From JBILXY01 sp044378055 (GTDB taxonomy: Bacteria; Patescibacteriota; JACMRA01), in contig JBILXY010000012.1 of NCBI GenBank assembly GCA_044378055.1, positions 1-29,412 of the forward strand: a stretch of 29,412 bases of DNA, read 5' to 3'. Each line of letters begins with the position of its first letter. Positions within the stretch are counted from its first letter, which is position 1. Both the position numbers and the translations under genes were made by a program. Below the pieces are notes generated by a model. That model worked only from the letters and a program-made list of their open reading frames with translations, did not search any database and had not been told where the DNA came from. Shown piece after piece: positions 8,224-17,183 of this stretch.

Positions 8224-10899
8224 TTATTTTTTCGAATCTGAAATTGCCGCAACTTCATCCATCAAAGGTTTCTCTGCATCGTCTGGCATTAAACTTAAAC
8301 CAATGAATGCTCCGGCGGTTAAAATAGACATTATCACAAAAACAATTATTCCAATCATACTATTACCACCTGTTCTTACTAGCTCGGAAATTCCTAAAAC
8401 GGAAGGTAGCGGTTTTAAAGCTTCACTAATAATATTTTTAGGTTGTGATTTAGCGTTTTCAGAAGCCCCTAACACAGCAGGGCTAGGACTTACTGTAATT
8501 TTAACTGTAGTTGTAGAACAAAGGTTTCCAAGATCACAAATTTTATAACTTAAGAAATCAATTCCAGAGAAATTATTTTTTGGATTATATTGAATTTCCC
8601 CAGATTGCAAGTTTATCTCCACAGAACCATTGCTAGGATTGCTTGTTAAAATAAGCGATGAGGTTTTAAGCAGGTTGTTTCCGGCTGTATCATTTTTAAG
8701 AACTTCAACAATAACTGGTTTACCTTGCTCGGTTTTTGCTTCATCCGGGTTTGCTAGTGGTGGGGTAGGTTTAGCTTGGTTAATATTCACTTTTACATTG
8801 GTTGTAGAACATAAAACTGCATTTTTTAGACAAATTTCATATTCAAAATTATCAACAACTATTCCTTCAATATTAGATTTGTAAGTTATTTTCCCAGTTA
8901 AACCATCCACACTAGCTGTGCCGGCAAGACCTTGTTTGGTAATTTTTAAGGAAGAATAATCTGGAATATCTCCTTGAAACATATCATTCTCAAGAATATC
9001 AATATTTACAGAGCTGCCAAAGTTTATATTTTCTTCATCTTGAACCGCTTTAATATCGGCGATGGTAAAACTGGCGATGGCCTTGCTACATTTATCCTGA
9101 ACATCACAAATTTCATATTCCAAACTGTCTGATCCAACGAAATCTAAGTTAGGGGTATAAATAATTTCTTGTCCGTTAACCAAAGCATTTCCATCTGAAG
9201 TTTGTTTTGTAATTTTTAAACTATTCAAATTAAGCTGATTTTCTGCATCAGAATCATTCTTAACTACATTGGTGGTTTGGATGGCATTTTTTGTTCCATA
9301 ACTAGAATCATTTACTGCAATCGGAGCTTGATTTGGAAGACAGGCCTGGCCAGGATTAATATCCTTGGTGCTTATTTCTAACTGCCCGGAAATCGGCTGA
9401 CTATTTTCAATCATTTTAAAGTTATAATCGAATTTAGGATTACTGCTAAAATTAGTTTTTCCAGCATCATTTTTTAGAGTATAAGTAATGGTTACACTTT
9501 CTGCAGCCGCTAGATCTGGAATATTTATTGAATTATTGTTAATACTAGCTGTGTTATTTCCTATTTTTACATCGCCAACCAAACTAAAACCTTCAGGCAC
9601 AATATTTGATAATACCCCGTTGTTGCTTGTTGCTTTTCCTGTATTTGTAATATTTAAGTTAAGTTTTAGAATATCATTTTTGCAGTCCACAGTCTGTTGT
9701 TCAAGTTTCAAAACTGCCTTTGGTTGAGCTGAATTTACCTCAATTTGAATTCCTAAGGCGTTGATTAAATAAGCATCTCCGGTGCTTGTTGCCCGGGCAT
9801 AGGCAGTATTTTGATTGTTGCTTAAATTATTGCTAAGGTTCACCCCTGTAATATCCCATCCTTGCCTTGTTGCAACTTTATTAGAATTTAAAATTTGGTT
9901 TACACTCCCAAAACTTCCTGTTCTATCTAAATTTCCATCACCATTGTTTATCTGAGAAGCAAAAAAGTTGTTGATGTTATTGTTTGGACCCTGTAAATCT
10001 ACCAAATTATCTGGTTTAGCACCAAACTTTAATTTATCACCATTGTACATTGAATCTCCTTCCTGAGCGCTAACTAATAATTTACCTGAAACTTTTCCAG
10101 AAGCAGAGGTAGCAAAACCCTTAACTTCTGCAGTGTTGGTAAGTTGATCGGCTCCAACTTGCTCAGCTGAAGTGAAAAATGAAATGTTTCTAGCTGGTTC
10201 GTTTTGGTTGTAATAGACTACAGCTAAAGTGTATCCGACAGAATTATTATAAGGATTATCTTTCACCATTACACTTGGAACTGAAGCAAGAGTGTATTTA
10301 CCAGACCCTGCCGAAGTAATTAAATCTTTTATATCTCCTGAAGTTCTTACATAGCTATTGCTTTCTTGAACCTCGGCTGCAGTTTTATCAACTGGAGTTA
10401 TCTCCTTAACCTGGTTATTTGGTAAGGTTAGTTTAACTGATTTATTTAATTCAGATTCAACAGTCTGGCCAAGATATCTATAATTTCCTCCCCAAACTAG
10501 CTCTGCGTACAGAATTTGGCTATTATCTGGAATGTTCAGAATACTTGATCCAGAATTCTCCTGCCAGTTTGAAGTAGTTCCTTTGGTACTTGGACTAAAA
10601 CCAGTATCAGTTTTAGTGCTGTCTAGGCTGGTGTAAGTTCCGCAGCTTCCATATTCCACACTACTTGAAAGGCATAAACTGTTACCTGTAAATACTATTC
10701 CGCCGTTAGTTGTATTAGAATATCTTAATAAATATCCTTCTTTCCCTGTAACAACCCCAAGAACTGAGGCTTTATTATAGTTTAGCTGAAGTGCAGCAAC
10801 CCCAGTTAAAAGTATGCAAACTAAGCTGAGAGAAAGGCAGATTAATTTGTTTCTGAGGGTGTTAATTTTTATTTTTGGTGGTCTTGATGAAGCAGACAT
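8224..10899 (-). CDS. Surface protein with DUF11-like region, three cadherin-like/Big_9-type repeats and C-terminal anchor
   Basis: This is an 891-residue exported protein. It has a hydrophobic N-terminal segment (about 17-38), then a large extracellular N-terminal region with a WGG strand and a GYTLAVVYYN strand, reminiscent of DUF3344-like surface domains. A DUF11-like stretch follows at about 388-508. Three tandem repeats of the VCBS/Big_9 type lie at about 521-613, 613-703 and 711-805, each with an NDS, LEND or LKND turn, a NG/TG turn, and F(E/S)YEIC or LSYKIC near the end. Paired cysteines in each repeat (EIC...DKCS) suggest disulfides. A C-terminal membrane helix (about 848-871) is followed by a short acidic tail inside. 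No LPXTG signal is present, so anchoring is by the helix. The role is probably structural or adhesive. The neighbouring membrane protein gene (11767-11042) lies upstream on the same strand. Confidence 0.85.
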   Translation of the reverse strand: MSASSRPPKIKINTLRNKLICLSLSLVCILLTGVAALQLNYNKASVLGVVTGKEGYLLRYSNTTNGGIVFTGNSLCLSSSVEYGSCGTYTSLDSTKTDTGFSPSTKGTTSNWQENSGSSILNIPDNSQILYAELVWGGNYRYLGQTVESELNKSVKLTLPNNQVKEITPVDKTAAEVQESNSYVRTSGDIKDLITSAGSGKYTLASVPSVMVKDNPYNNSVGYTLAVVYYNQNEPARNISFFTSAEQVGADQLTNTAEVKGFATSASGKVSGKLLVSAQEGDSMYNGDKLKFGAKPDNLVDLQGPNNNINNFFASQINNGDGNLDRTGSFGSVNQILNSNKVATRQGWDITGVNLSNNLSNNQNTAYARATSTGDAYLINALGIQIEVNSAQPKAVLKLEQQTVDCKNDILKLNLNITNTGKATSNNGVLSNIVPEGFSLVGDVKIGNNTASINNNSINIPDLAAAESVTITYTLKNDAGKTNFSSNPKFDYNFKMIENSQPISGQLEISTKDINPGQACLPNQAPIAVNDSSYGTKNAIQTTNVVKNDSDAENQLNLNSLKITKQTSDGNALVNGQEIIYTPNLDFVGSDSLEYEICDVQDKCSKAIASFTIADIKAVQDEENINFGSSVNIDILENDMFQGDIPDYSSLKITKQGLAGTASVDGLTGKITYKSNIEGIVVDNFEYEICLKNAVLCSTTNVKVNINQAKPTPPLANPDEAKTEQGKPVIVEVLKNDTAGNNLLKTSSLILTSNPSNGSVEINLQSGEIQYNPKNNFSGIDFLSYKICDLGNLCSTTTVKITVSPSPAVLGASENAKSQPKNIISEALKPLPSVLGISELVRTGGNSMIGIIVFVIMSILTAGAFIGLSLMPDDAEKPLMDEVAAISDSKK

Positions 10900-10954
10900 A
10901 TTTTTTATTTTTATTTTTTACCAACAGAAATTTCACCCAGTTTTACTTTTCACA

Positions 10955-10981
10955 AGTATAGCCAGGCAAATTTGTTATCAA
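10955..10981 (-). promoter_or_regulatory. Possible proximal promoter of the 891-residue surface protein
   Basis: TTGATA (10981-10976) and TATACT (10960-10955) are 15 bases apart on the minus strand. The -10 is good but the spacer is short. It is an alternative or addition to the distal promoter at 11025-10997. Confidence 0.3.
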
Positions 10982-10996
10982 AATGGTATGTTTTAC

Positions 10997-11025
10997 ATTA
11001 TACTTAACTAATCAATTAAGTGCAA
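10997..11025 (-). promoter_or_regulatory. Distal promoter of the 891-residue surface protein
   Basis: TTGCAC (11025-11020) and TATAAT (11002-10997) are exactly 17 bases apart on the minus strand. The leader would be about 90 bases, long for this window, and ends in an A-rich stretch just before the ATG. Confidence 0.5.
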
Positions 11026-11041
11026 GAAAATTATCTATCCT

Positions 11042-11767
11042 TTACTTAAAAATACTAGTAATTGAATCAATAATACTTTTGCTTCCTTCATCAATATTTT
11101 TCGTAGTATCTGAAACTGTTTGATTAAAATTATCTAAAATATTATCATTCTTAGGCATATCTAGCTGGTAAATTCTCCATCTGTAGGCTGTGTTAACTAT
11201 CCCAAAAAAATTATTGCTTGAATACTTTTCTAAATAAATTTTAGCTTGTTTGCTATTAGGATTTTTAAAATCGTTTTGAAATTTTAATGTAACAACTGCA
11301 TAGTTTTGGTTTATTCCTGTATATTCTACACTCCCAATCTCGACTGGATTTGAGTTTGCGAACACTCGTAAGGTTTTAATATTGTTTTCATTACCCCAAC
11401 TACTTAGAAATCCAGCTTGAGTTATATCTCCAAGCACCTTTTTTTCCTCGTCTGTAACAGTAGAGGTTGGGTTTTCTATCAAGGCTGTAAATTTTTTAAC
11501 CACATTTTCAGGAGTGTATTGAAAGGCGGCAAGATTTAAAACCACTAAATATCCGACACTTACAAAAATTGTAATTACCAGCAAAACCACTAAAACTTGA
11601 AATGTTCTTTTAATAGGAAACCAAGTAGAAAGCACTGCAAGAAAAGCACTTGAACTTGATTTAAGAAGCGAATTGGACTTCTGCTTATAGCTTAAATTGT
11701 CTTGCTTTAACTCTGCTTGGGCAATTTGGGAATTATTATTTTCTGAAGTAATTTTATCTTCGTTCAT
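11042..11767 (-). CDS. Unknown single-pass membrane protein with an extracellular domain
   Basis: The protein has 241 residues. A polar N-terminal tail (about 1-52) is followed by a membrane segment at about 57-80 (VLVVLLVITIFVSVGYLVVL), then about 160 residues outside. The outer part has the rhythm of an NTF2/DUF4878-like fold: a helix (ENVVKKFTALI), then strands ending in YRWRIYQL, which resembles the final strand of that fold. This is a weak resemblance by eye, not an identification. It lies on the same strand as, and 142 bases upstream of, the 891-residue surface protein, which has its own promoters, so they may or may not share a transcript. No ribosome binding site is visible. Confidence 0.75.
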   Translation of the reverse strand: MNEDKITSENNNSQIAQAELKQDNLSYKQKSNSLLKSSSSAFLAVLSTWFPIKRTFQVLVVLLVITIFVSVGYLVVLNLAAFQYTPENVVKKFTALIENPTSTVTDEEKKVLGDITQAGFLSSWGNENNIKTLRVFANSNPVEIGSVEYTGINQNYAVVTLKFQNDFKNPNSKQAKIYLEKYSSNNFFGIVNTAYRWRIYQLDMPKNDNILDNFNQTVSDTTKNIDEGSKSIIDSITSIFK

Positions 11768-11826
11768 AATCTACAAATGTCACTTCTTTTGAACAAATGT
11801 CAAAATTCACCTGCCTAATAATATTC

Positions 11827-11859
11827 TTGACAAAGACTAGCCCTGAAGTCAGCTTTAAA
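11827..11859 (+). promoter_or_regulatory. Promoter of the tRNA-Arg / ftsQ unit
   Basis: TTGACA (11827-11832) is followed after 21 bases by TTTAAA (11854-11859), which ends five bases before the first base of the tRNA. The position suits a tRNA promoter, but the spacer is longer than the usual 16-18. Confidence 0.45.
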
Positions 11860-11864
11860 AGTCA

Positions 11865-11941
11865 GCAGTCGTAGCTCAGTGGATTAGAGCGTCTGGTTGC
11901 GGTCCAGAAGGTCGCAGGTTCGAGCCCTGCCGATTGCACCA
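11865..11941 (+). tRNA. tRNA-Arg (anticodon GCG)
   Basis: A full cloverleaf of 77 bases can be drawn. The acceptor stem GCAGTCG/CGATTGC has one G-T pair, and the D stem is GCTC/GAGC. The anticodon stem TCTGG/CCAGA carries the loop TTGCGGT, giving anticodon GCG at 11899-11901. The T stem GCAGG/CCTGC carries the loop TTCGAGC. The discriminator is A and CCA is encoded. There is no intron. GCG reads CGC and CGT arginine codons directly; most bacteria instead use ACG with the A deaminated to inosine. Confidence 0.93.
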
Positions 11942-11953
11942 TAATTTTAAACC

Positions 11954-13174
11954 ATGCCGTCAGTTCAATATAATCCTAGGAAATTATGGAATTCAGTAAG
12001 GAAAAATACTGGTAAAAATTATAAGACTGCAGATAAATCTTTCAAGTTGTTCGGTTTGAATTTAAATTTTTTTTCAAATCCTTTTTCCTCCAAAAAGGTA
12101 ACACATAAACCAAACAATAAGCAAAGTAATAATCAAAACCGTAGTTATTATCCTGGCCAAACAAGCAATAATAGCCTAAAAGTTTTTGCTCCAAAAAATA
12201 TTCCAGAAAAAATAATCGATAAGGTTATTCCGCCTAAAAAGAATCAATGGCAGTTTGGTTTTAAAACTCCATCTTCGTTGAAGGTTTCAGCTGTCACAGA
12301 TTACTTTCAATCTTGGCAAAAAGAGTTAAAATTATGGCTGGTAAAAATTCAATTAATCCCAAGACTTAATTTTCTTGTAGGAATTGGAAGTGCAGTGGTT
12401 TTGATGTTTTTCTTTCTGTATTTATGTTTCTTTGATACATATTTTATTGTAAATGACTACGAAATTAATTTTACCAAAGGTTCATATATTTCTTCTGAAG
12501 ACACAGTTAAAATCATTCAAAACATGAAAAGCTCTAAGCTTTTAGGAATTGTGCCTAATAACCAGTATTGGTTTTTAAATAGCCAAAACTTAACCTCGGC
12601 CATGAGTAAGTTTGAACCAGAAATAGTGGATGTTAAAGTTCAAGATAGAATTTGGCCTAATAAGGCAGTTTTAGAAATTACAACGCAGCCCATCTTATTA
12701 ACCCTAGGAATTAATAACGGCGAGTACTGGAGAATAAGCCAAACCGGTAAAGTTTTAAGTAGCGATGAAGCAGGTTTAAGAGAAAAATTAGTTAATGTGG
12801 AAAGGCCAATTTCGTTAAATAGAAGTGGGGTAACTTTACAGAATTATTCCTTTCAAGACGATTTACCGCAGCTTAACCGTTTTTGGTTTATAAATTGGAT
12901 TTGGAAAGTGTTAGAATTGCAAAATTATAAAGTTTTAAGTACTACTTTGCCAAGTTTATTTGATACCGATATAATTATAACCTTAGATTCTGGAACTAAA
13001 CTTTATTTCGACTCAAATTCGCTACCGCAAGATTCACAAAAAAAGCGTATTGATACCATTTTAGATAGTAAATATCGCACGGATATTAATTTAGGTGATA
13101 TAAAATATTTAGACTTTAGAATTCCAAGAAAAGTCTTTATTTGCTTGCAAAATAGAGAGTGCAGCAATACCTAG
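11954..13174 (+). CDS. ftsQ: FtsQ/DivIB-like division protein with POTRA domain
   Basis: The protein has 406 residues. A long basic, Asn/Lys-rich cytoplasmic tail (about 1-135) leads to one membrane helix (about 138-160). A POTRA domain begins right after it (YFIVNDYEI; about 164-240), followed by the FtsQ beta region (AVLEITTQP, GEYWRISQTGKVL). FtsQ links the early and late divisome and contacts FtsB/FtsL and FtsI. The tail is much longer than in Escherichia coli FtsQ but long tails are known in DivIB proteins. The gene begins 12 bases after the encoded CCA of tRNA-Arg, with no terminator and no Shine-Dalgarno motif between, so the two are probably cotranscribed. It converges with the PH-domain gene, leaving five bases between the stops. 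Assignment rests on topology, POTRA position and context; sequence identity to known FtsQ is probably low. Confidence 0.82.
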   Translation: MPSVQYNPRKLWNSVRKNTGKNYKTADKSFKLFGLNLNFFSNPFSSKKVTHKPNNKQSNNQNRSYYPGQTSNNSLKVFAPKNIPEKIIDKVIPPKKNQWQFGFKTPSSLKVSAVTDYFQSWQKELKLWLVKIQLIPRLNFLVGIGSAVVLMFFFLYLCFFDTYFIVNDYEINFTKGSYISSEDTVKIIQNMKSSKLLGIVPNNQYWFLNSQNLTSAMSKFEPEIVDVKVQDRIWPNKAVLEITTQPILLTLGINNGEYWRISQTGKVLSSDEAGLREKLVNVERPISLNRSGVTLQNYSFQDDLPQLNRFWFINWIWKVLELQNYKVLSTTLPSLFDTDIIITLDSGTKLYFDSNSLPQDSQKKRIDTILDSKYRTDINLGDIKYLDFRIPRKVFICLQNRECSNT

Positions 13175-13179
13175 GATGA

Positions 13180-13803
13180 TTATTTAATTACTTGGCTTAG
13201 TGCTTGTGCATTTAACATGGCAGCATCTTGTAAAGTTTTGTGTTGTTCCTTCTGAAATAAAGCCATTACAGCAGTAGAAACTTGGGCTGGGTTAGGAACA
13301 TTATCAAACACGAATCCATTAGTTTTACCTCCAATTCCTTCGCCGCTATTACCTGCAGTTTGAACCACAACATTTCCAAAATCAAGCAAAGTTCCCCAAA
13401 ATCCACTTTTTTTATAACTTACATCTTCAATATTAGTTATACTTAAAGTATTTACTTCCCGGTTAAACAAACCACGTTGATCAACATCAATAATTCTTTC
13501 TGAGGTAACTATTTGAATCGATAAATAATAATTATGAAAAATAATACTGAAAATTAAGATTAACATTGCATTTACTCCAAAAAATATTAAGTCAAAAACC
13601 GCAATTCCAAATTTATCCAGGTAACCCAAAAGTATTGTTCTGGAAGCTAGAAGAAGCAAGAATACAAGAAATAATCCAACTGCTTTGGTTGCAATTATAA
13701 CTAAATCTTCCCTTACAACCAGCACAAGATCTTCTTGACTGTTTACCCTATCGGGAAGGCCTGGCTTGTTCCAAATTAAATTATCTAAATTTTCACTCGA
13801 CAT
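13180..13803 (-). CDS. Bacterial PH-domain (bPH2/YdbS-like) membrane protein
   Basis: The protein has 207 residues with two membrane segments (about 33-55 and 64-92). A C-terminal bPH2 domain follows, recognised by VTSERIIDVDQRGLFNREV, the NTLSITNIEDVSYKKSGFWG segment and a strand containing DFGNVVVQT. Such proteins sit in the membrane with the PH domain inside; their exact role is unknown. The gene is divergent from the S41 protease gene with only 28 bases between the two start codons, so their promoters must overlap each other or the coding sequences. Confidence 0.85.
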   Translation of the reverse strand: MSSENLDNLIWNKPGLPDRVNSQEDLVLVVREDLVIIATKAVGLFLVFLLLLASRTILLGYLDKFGIAVFDLIFFGVNAMLILIFSIIFHNYYLSIQIVTSERIIDVDQRGLFNREVNTLSITNIEDVSYKKSGFWGTLLDFGNVVVQTAGNSGEGIGGKTNGFVFDNVPNPAQVSTAVMALFQKEQHKTLQDAAMLNAQALSQVIK

Positions 13804-13831
13804 GGTATTAACTCATTTCAAAACTGGGTAA

Positions 13832-15112
13832 ATGTCAATTACAAAATTCAATTTTGACAGTAAACCTGAAAATATTCATTTATTACAAGTGAATCAAAAT
13901 AATGAAATCAATCCAGCTGAAGTGGGAGAAAAGTCAACCCCAATTGCTTTAGAGGAAACAGGGGAAAGTAGTAGTTTCTTTAGCCTGGCAAAAAATAGAA
14001 AATCCCTAATTCTAGAGGCTAGTTGTTTAATACTTTTTGTATTTTGCTCTGTACTTCTAGTTGATAAATTTTGGCCTGCAGAAATAAACAGGCAAACAGC
14101 AAGCACCAAACAAGAAATTTTAAATATTATTGAAAACAAATATACCGGCACTTTACCATCCAAGGAAGATCAAGCAAAAGGTGAATTAGCAGGTTTGGTT
14201 GCCTCTCTTCAAGACCCATATAGCCAATATATTCCGAAGGACAAAATTAATGAATTTCAAAATGGTTTAAACGAAAAATACAGTGGAATTGGGGTTCGTT
14301 TTAGCAGAGAAACAGGTAAGGTTCTGGTAACTCAAATTTTTAAAGATGGTCCAGCCAGTAATGGAGGAATTCAAGTAGGTGACGAATTGGTAAAGGTAGA
14401 TGACAAATCTGTTGCTTCAATGACTAATGAGCAATTGGCTAATGCAATTAAAGGTGAAGAAAATAGCACTGTGAATATAACAGTATTACGATCTGGCTTA
14501 GAAAGTTCATTTAAAATTACCAGAAAAAATGTTCAATCTGACATGGTAAGCCTAGAGGTAAGAGGAGAAGTTGGCATAATTAATATTTCAACTTTTGGTG
14601 AAAACTCGGCTTCCAAAATGATGGCTGTTGCTGCTCAAGTTAGATCCAATCAAAATATTAAAAAATTGGTACTTGATTTAAGAAGTAACACCGGAGGATT
14701 GCTGGATCAATCAGTATTAATTGCCAGTTTTTTCTTGCCTGAAAACTCTACTTTTGTAAAAGAAGTTTATAAAAATGACGCTAAAGAAGAGAAAACAATC
14801 GCCCAAAGTAATTCATTGCTAGATTACCCAATTGTTGTGGTAACAGATGGTTCTACAGCCTCTGCTAGCGAAATTTTAGCAGCAGCCCTGCGTGATGACA
14901 GGCAAGTAAAATTAATCGGTCAAAAAACTTACGGAAAGGGAGTAGTTCAACAAGTATTTACTTTAAGAAACGGTGATTTATTGAAAGTTACTATCGCCGA
15001 ATGGATTACGCCTAAGGGTGATAAAATTAATCTAAAAGGCCTTGAACCAGATATCTTGGTAGATCTAAACAAAAATTCAGTAGATAGAGCAGTGGAGGAA
15101 ATTTTAAAATAA
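13832..15112 (+). CDS. S41 carboxy-terminal processing protease (CtpA/Prc family)
   Basis: The protein has 426 residues. A cytoplasmic tail of about 55 residues is followed by a membrane anchor (about 58-78), a CTP N-terminal helix region (DPYSQYIPKDKINEF), a PDZ domain (about 140-230; GIGVRFS, GDELVKVDD) and the S41 catalytic domain. The Ser/Lys dyad is intact: TASASEI puts the nucleophile at S344 and TYGKG the base at K369, the family's usual 25-residue spacing. It cleaves tails of proteins outside the membrane; in other bacteria its targets include peptidoglycan hydrolases and signalling proteins. The GT4 gene starts three bases after its stop, so the two form an operon. Confidence 0.93.
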   Translation: MSITKFNFDSKPENIHLLQVNQNNEINPAEVGEKSTPIALEETGESSSFFSLAKNRKSLILEASCLILFVFCSVLLVDKFWPAEINRQTASTKQEILNIIENKYTGTLPSKEDQAKGELAGLVASLQDPYSQYIPKDKINEFQNGLNEKYSGIGVRFSRETGKVLVTQIFKDGPASNGGIQVGDELVKVDDKSVASMTNEQLANAIKGEENSTVNITVLRSGLESSFKITRKNVQSDMVSLEVRGEVGIINISTFGENSASKMMAVAAQVRSNQNIKKLVLDLRSNTGGLLDQSVLIASFFLPENSTFVKEVYKNDAKEEKTIAQSNSLLDYPIVVVTDGSTASASEILAAALRDDRQVKLIGQKTYGKGVVQQVFTLRNGDLLKVTIAEWITPKGDKINLKGLEPDILVDLNKNSVDRAVEEILK

Positions 15113-15115
15113 TCT

Positions 15116-16339
15116 ATGAAGCGGTTATCCGTAGATTTACGCAGTTTAAATTATCCAATTAGAACTGGAATTAATATCTATTTCCTAAATATTCTTAAAG
15201 TATTATCTGAAATAAAAAAAGAAAATCCTAGCTTAGAAATAACCGGTTTTGGTCTGGATAATAAAGTTTACCAAAATCTTCGCCAGGAATATGTATGGTT
15301 TGAAAGTCTGTTTGTTAAAAATTACAGCTTATCTGAATATTATAATATCGCTTGGGTTTCTAAAATATGGTTTCTACCTAAAATTTACCTTGATAAAGTT
15401 ATAAACATTTCTGTCTGGATTGCTAATATAATTGGAATAAACTTCACAACAAACCCACATAGTTTTACTCACTTATACCAACCGCAAATTAAAGCCATCC
15501 TAGCTCCTGCAAACACTAATTGGTTGGTGGCAACCCACGACTTTTTTCACTTCCAAATGCCCCGCTGGAACAATGTGCTCAAAAGACCTAATGAATCTTT
15601 TTTCTTAGCTAAATCTATACTTTCAAAAGCTAATATAATTTATGCTAATTCCATTTCAACCGCCAATCAAATAAAATATCTTTTTCCAAAATCCATTCAA
15701 AGAGTTAAATTAGTCTATCTATCTTTACCTCAAAATTTGAATTCTAAAGAAATAAATCCACCAGAAAACGAAGATGAGATTATTCAAAATATTTTAAGTT
15801 CCAGGCAAAAGTATTTTATAGCTATGGCAGGTATTGAACCAAGAAAAAATTGGATAAATTTAATTTATGCCTGGAAGGAGTTGGAAGAGAAAGGCTTTGA
15901 ATATAAGCTAGTACTAGCTGGAAGAATTGTGTCTAAAGAATATTACAATGAACTTTTAAAACTAATTAATAAACTTGAATTAAAAAATATTATTTGGTGT
16001 TTAAATTTGTCTGAATCAGAAAAAAAAGCACTTTTATCAAACTCAGTTGCATTACTTTATCCATCGTTATTTGAAGGTTTTGGTTTCCCCATTTTAGAAG
16101 CATTTAGTGTTGGAGTGCCAGTAATTGTTGGAAATACTGGAAGCAGTTTGGAAATTGGTGGGTCAGGGGTTGTGGCAATTAATCCACTAGATGTTGCAGA
16201 TATTGCCTCTGCAATTGAATTAATAAGCGTAGATAATTCTTTTAGAATGGAATTAATAAGCAAGGGTCAAGATAGACTTAAAAATTTCAGCTGGGAAGAG
16301 TGTAGAAATAATTTGATAAATTGGATCGTTAATTCTTAA
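15116..16339 (+). CDS. GT4-family glycosyltransferase
   Basis: The protein has 407 residues. The C-terminal GT-B nucleotide-sugar domain is clear: MAGIEPRKNW, a LVLAGRI strand, then SLFEGFGFPILEAFSVGVPV, which contains the E-x7-E motif of the family. The N-terminal acceptor domain starts with LSVDLRSLNYPIRTGINIY, a form of the glycine-rich start common in mannosyltransferase-like GT4 enzymes. It probably adds a sugar to a lipid-linked or surface glycan; the sugar cannot be read from the sequence. It is second in the operon with the S41 protease. Its stop overlaps that of the convergent CPBP gene by four bases. Confidence 0.9.
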   Translation: MKRLSVDLRSLNYPIRTGINIYFLNILKVLSEIKKENPSLEITGFGLDNKVYQNLRQEYVWFESLFVKNYSLSEYYNIAWVSKIWFLPKIYLDKVINISVWIANIIGINFTTNPHSFTHLYQPQIKAILAPANTNWLVATHDFFHFQMPRWNNVLKRPNESFFLAKSILSKANIIYANSISTANQIKYLFPKSIQRVKLVYLSLPQNLNSKEINPPENEDEIIQNILSSRQKYFIAMAGIEPRKNWINLIYAWKELEEKGFEYKLVLAGRIVSKEYYNELLKLINKLELKNIIWCLNLSESEKKALLSNSVALLYPSLFEGFGFPILEAFSVGVPVIVGNTGSSLEIGGSGVVAINPLDVADIASAIELISVDNSFRMELISKGQDRLKNFSWEECRNNLINWIVNS

Positions 16340-17178
16340 GACTGCAGTGCTTGATCAATTTTATTTTGTTGCGAAATCTTATTTACTCGCCATGCAAAAG
16401 CTAGATTAATTGAAAAGAAAATAAATACCCAAAGTGGATTTAGCGGTAAATTCTCCATTTTAAAAAAAGATAGATTGGATAAATGTGCTCCACCGTATCC
16501 CAAAATAAATGTGAAAAATAGATTGTTAAAAAAGTGAATCGGCCAGGTATTTATAAATGATCCTGTCCAAATTGTAATTATTCCCCAAACCACACCAAGC
16601 CCAAAGGTTATGGAAAAATTTGGAATAGAAAATGTAGCACCTGGTGTGTGAATCCAGCCAAAAATGACCGCACTTATAAAAACACTCCAAGCACTTCCAA
16701 AGAAATCGGATAGTGAAGAAATTAGCCATCCTCTAAATATCCATTCCTCTGCTAAAGTTTGAATTAGATACATTATAATTATAGCAAAGAAAAAATCCAA
16801 TCTAATGTTAAAAGGGTTGATCCCAAATTCTAAATTGTATAAATAAATATTTCCAAAAAACTCTACTTTTCCATTAAGAAAAAAATGCAAAAGACTAAAA
16901 ATTAGTAAACCTGATAAAAGTAACATTATCCATGAAGATGTTATTTTAAAAATTTCTTTATTGAATTTAAATTTGGTTCTAAAACTTATTATCATTACAA
17001 CTAAGTATAATAGATATATAATTGTAATATTAAAGATTTCTCCAATACTACCATTTATAGGCATGTTTTCAGTTAAAAATACCGCAATAGGGCTTACTAA
17101 AAGTATGGCAATAAATGTAATTATAAATTTTAAAATTAAATCTATTTTTTTAGAATGTTTGGTTAAAATGTTTTGCAT
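16336..17178 (-). CDS. CPBP-family intramembrane metalloprotease (CAAX/Abi type)
   Basis: The protein has 280 residues with about seven or eight membrane segments. The four family motifs can be placed: EExxxR as E144-E145-R149 in AEEWIFRGW, FxxxH as H177 in FGWIH, and HxxxN as H215 with N219 in PIHFFNN. Family members cleave or bind prenylated or other membrane substrates; in bacteria some act in bacteriocin self-immunity or surface protein processing. It starts five bases downstream of the tatD stop, so it is the last gene of the SWIM-tatD-CPBP unit. The region before its ATG is very AT-rich with no ribosome binding site. Confidence 0.9.
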   Translation of the reverse strand: MQNILTKHSKKIDLILKFIITFIAILLVSPIAVFLTENMPINGSIGEIFNITIIYLLYLVVMIISFRTKFKFNKEIFKITSSWIMLLLSGLLIFSLLHFFLNGKVEFFGNIYLYNLEFGINPFNIRLDFFFAIIIMYLIQTLAEEWIFRGWLISSLSDFFGSAWSVFISAVIFGWIHTPGATFSIPNFSITFGLGVVWGIITIWTGSFINTWPIHFFNNLFFTFILGYGGAHLSNLSFFKMENLPLNPLWVFIFFSINLAFAWRVNKISQQNKIDQALQS

Positions 17179-17183
17179 AATAA

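Noticed and set aside
13175..13179. Two-way terminator between ftsQ and the PH-domain gene
   Set aside because: Only five bases separate the stops and I could not find a stem with a U-run on either strand nearby.
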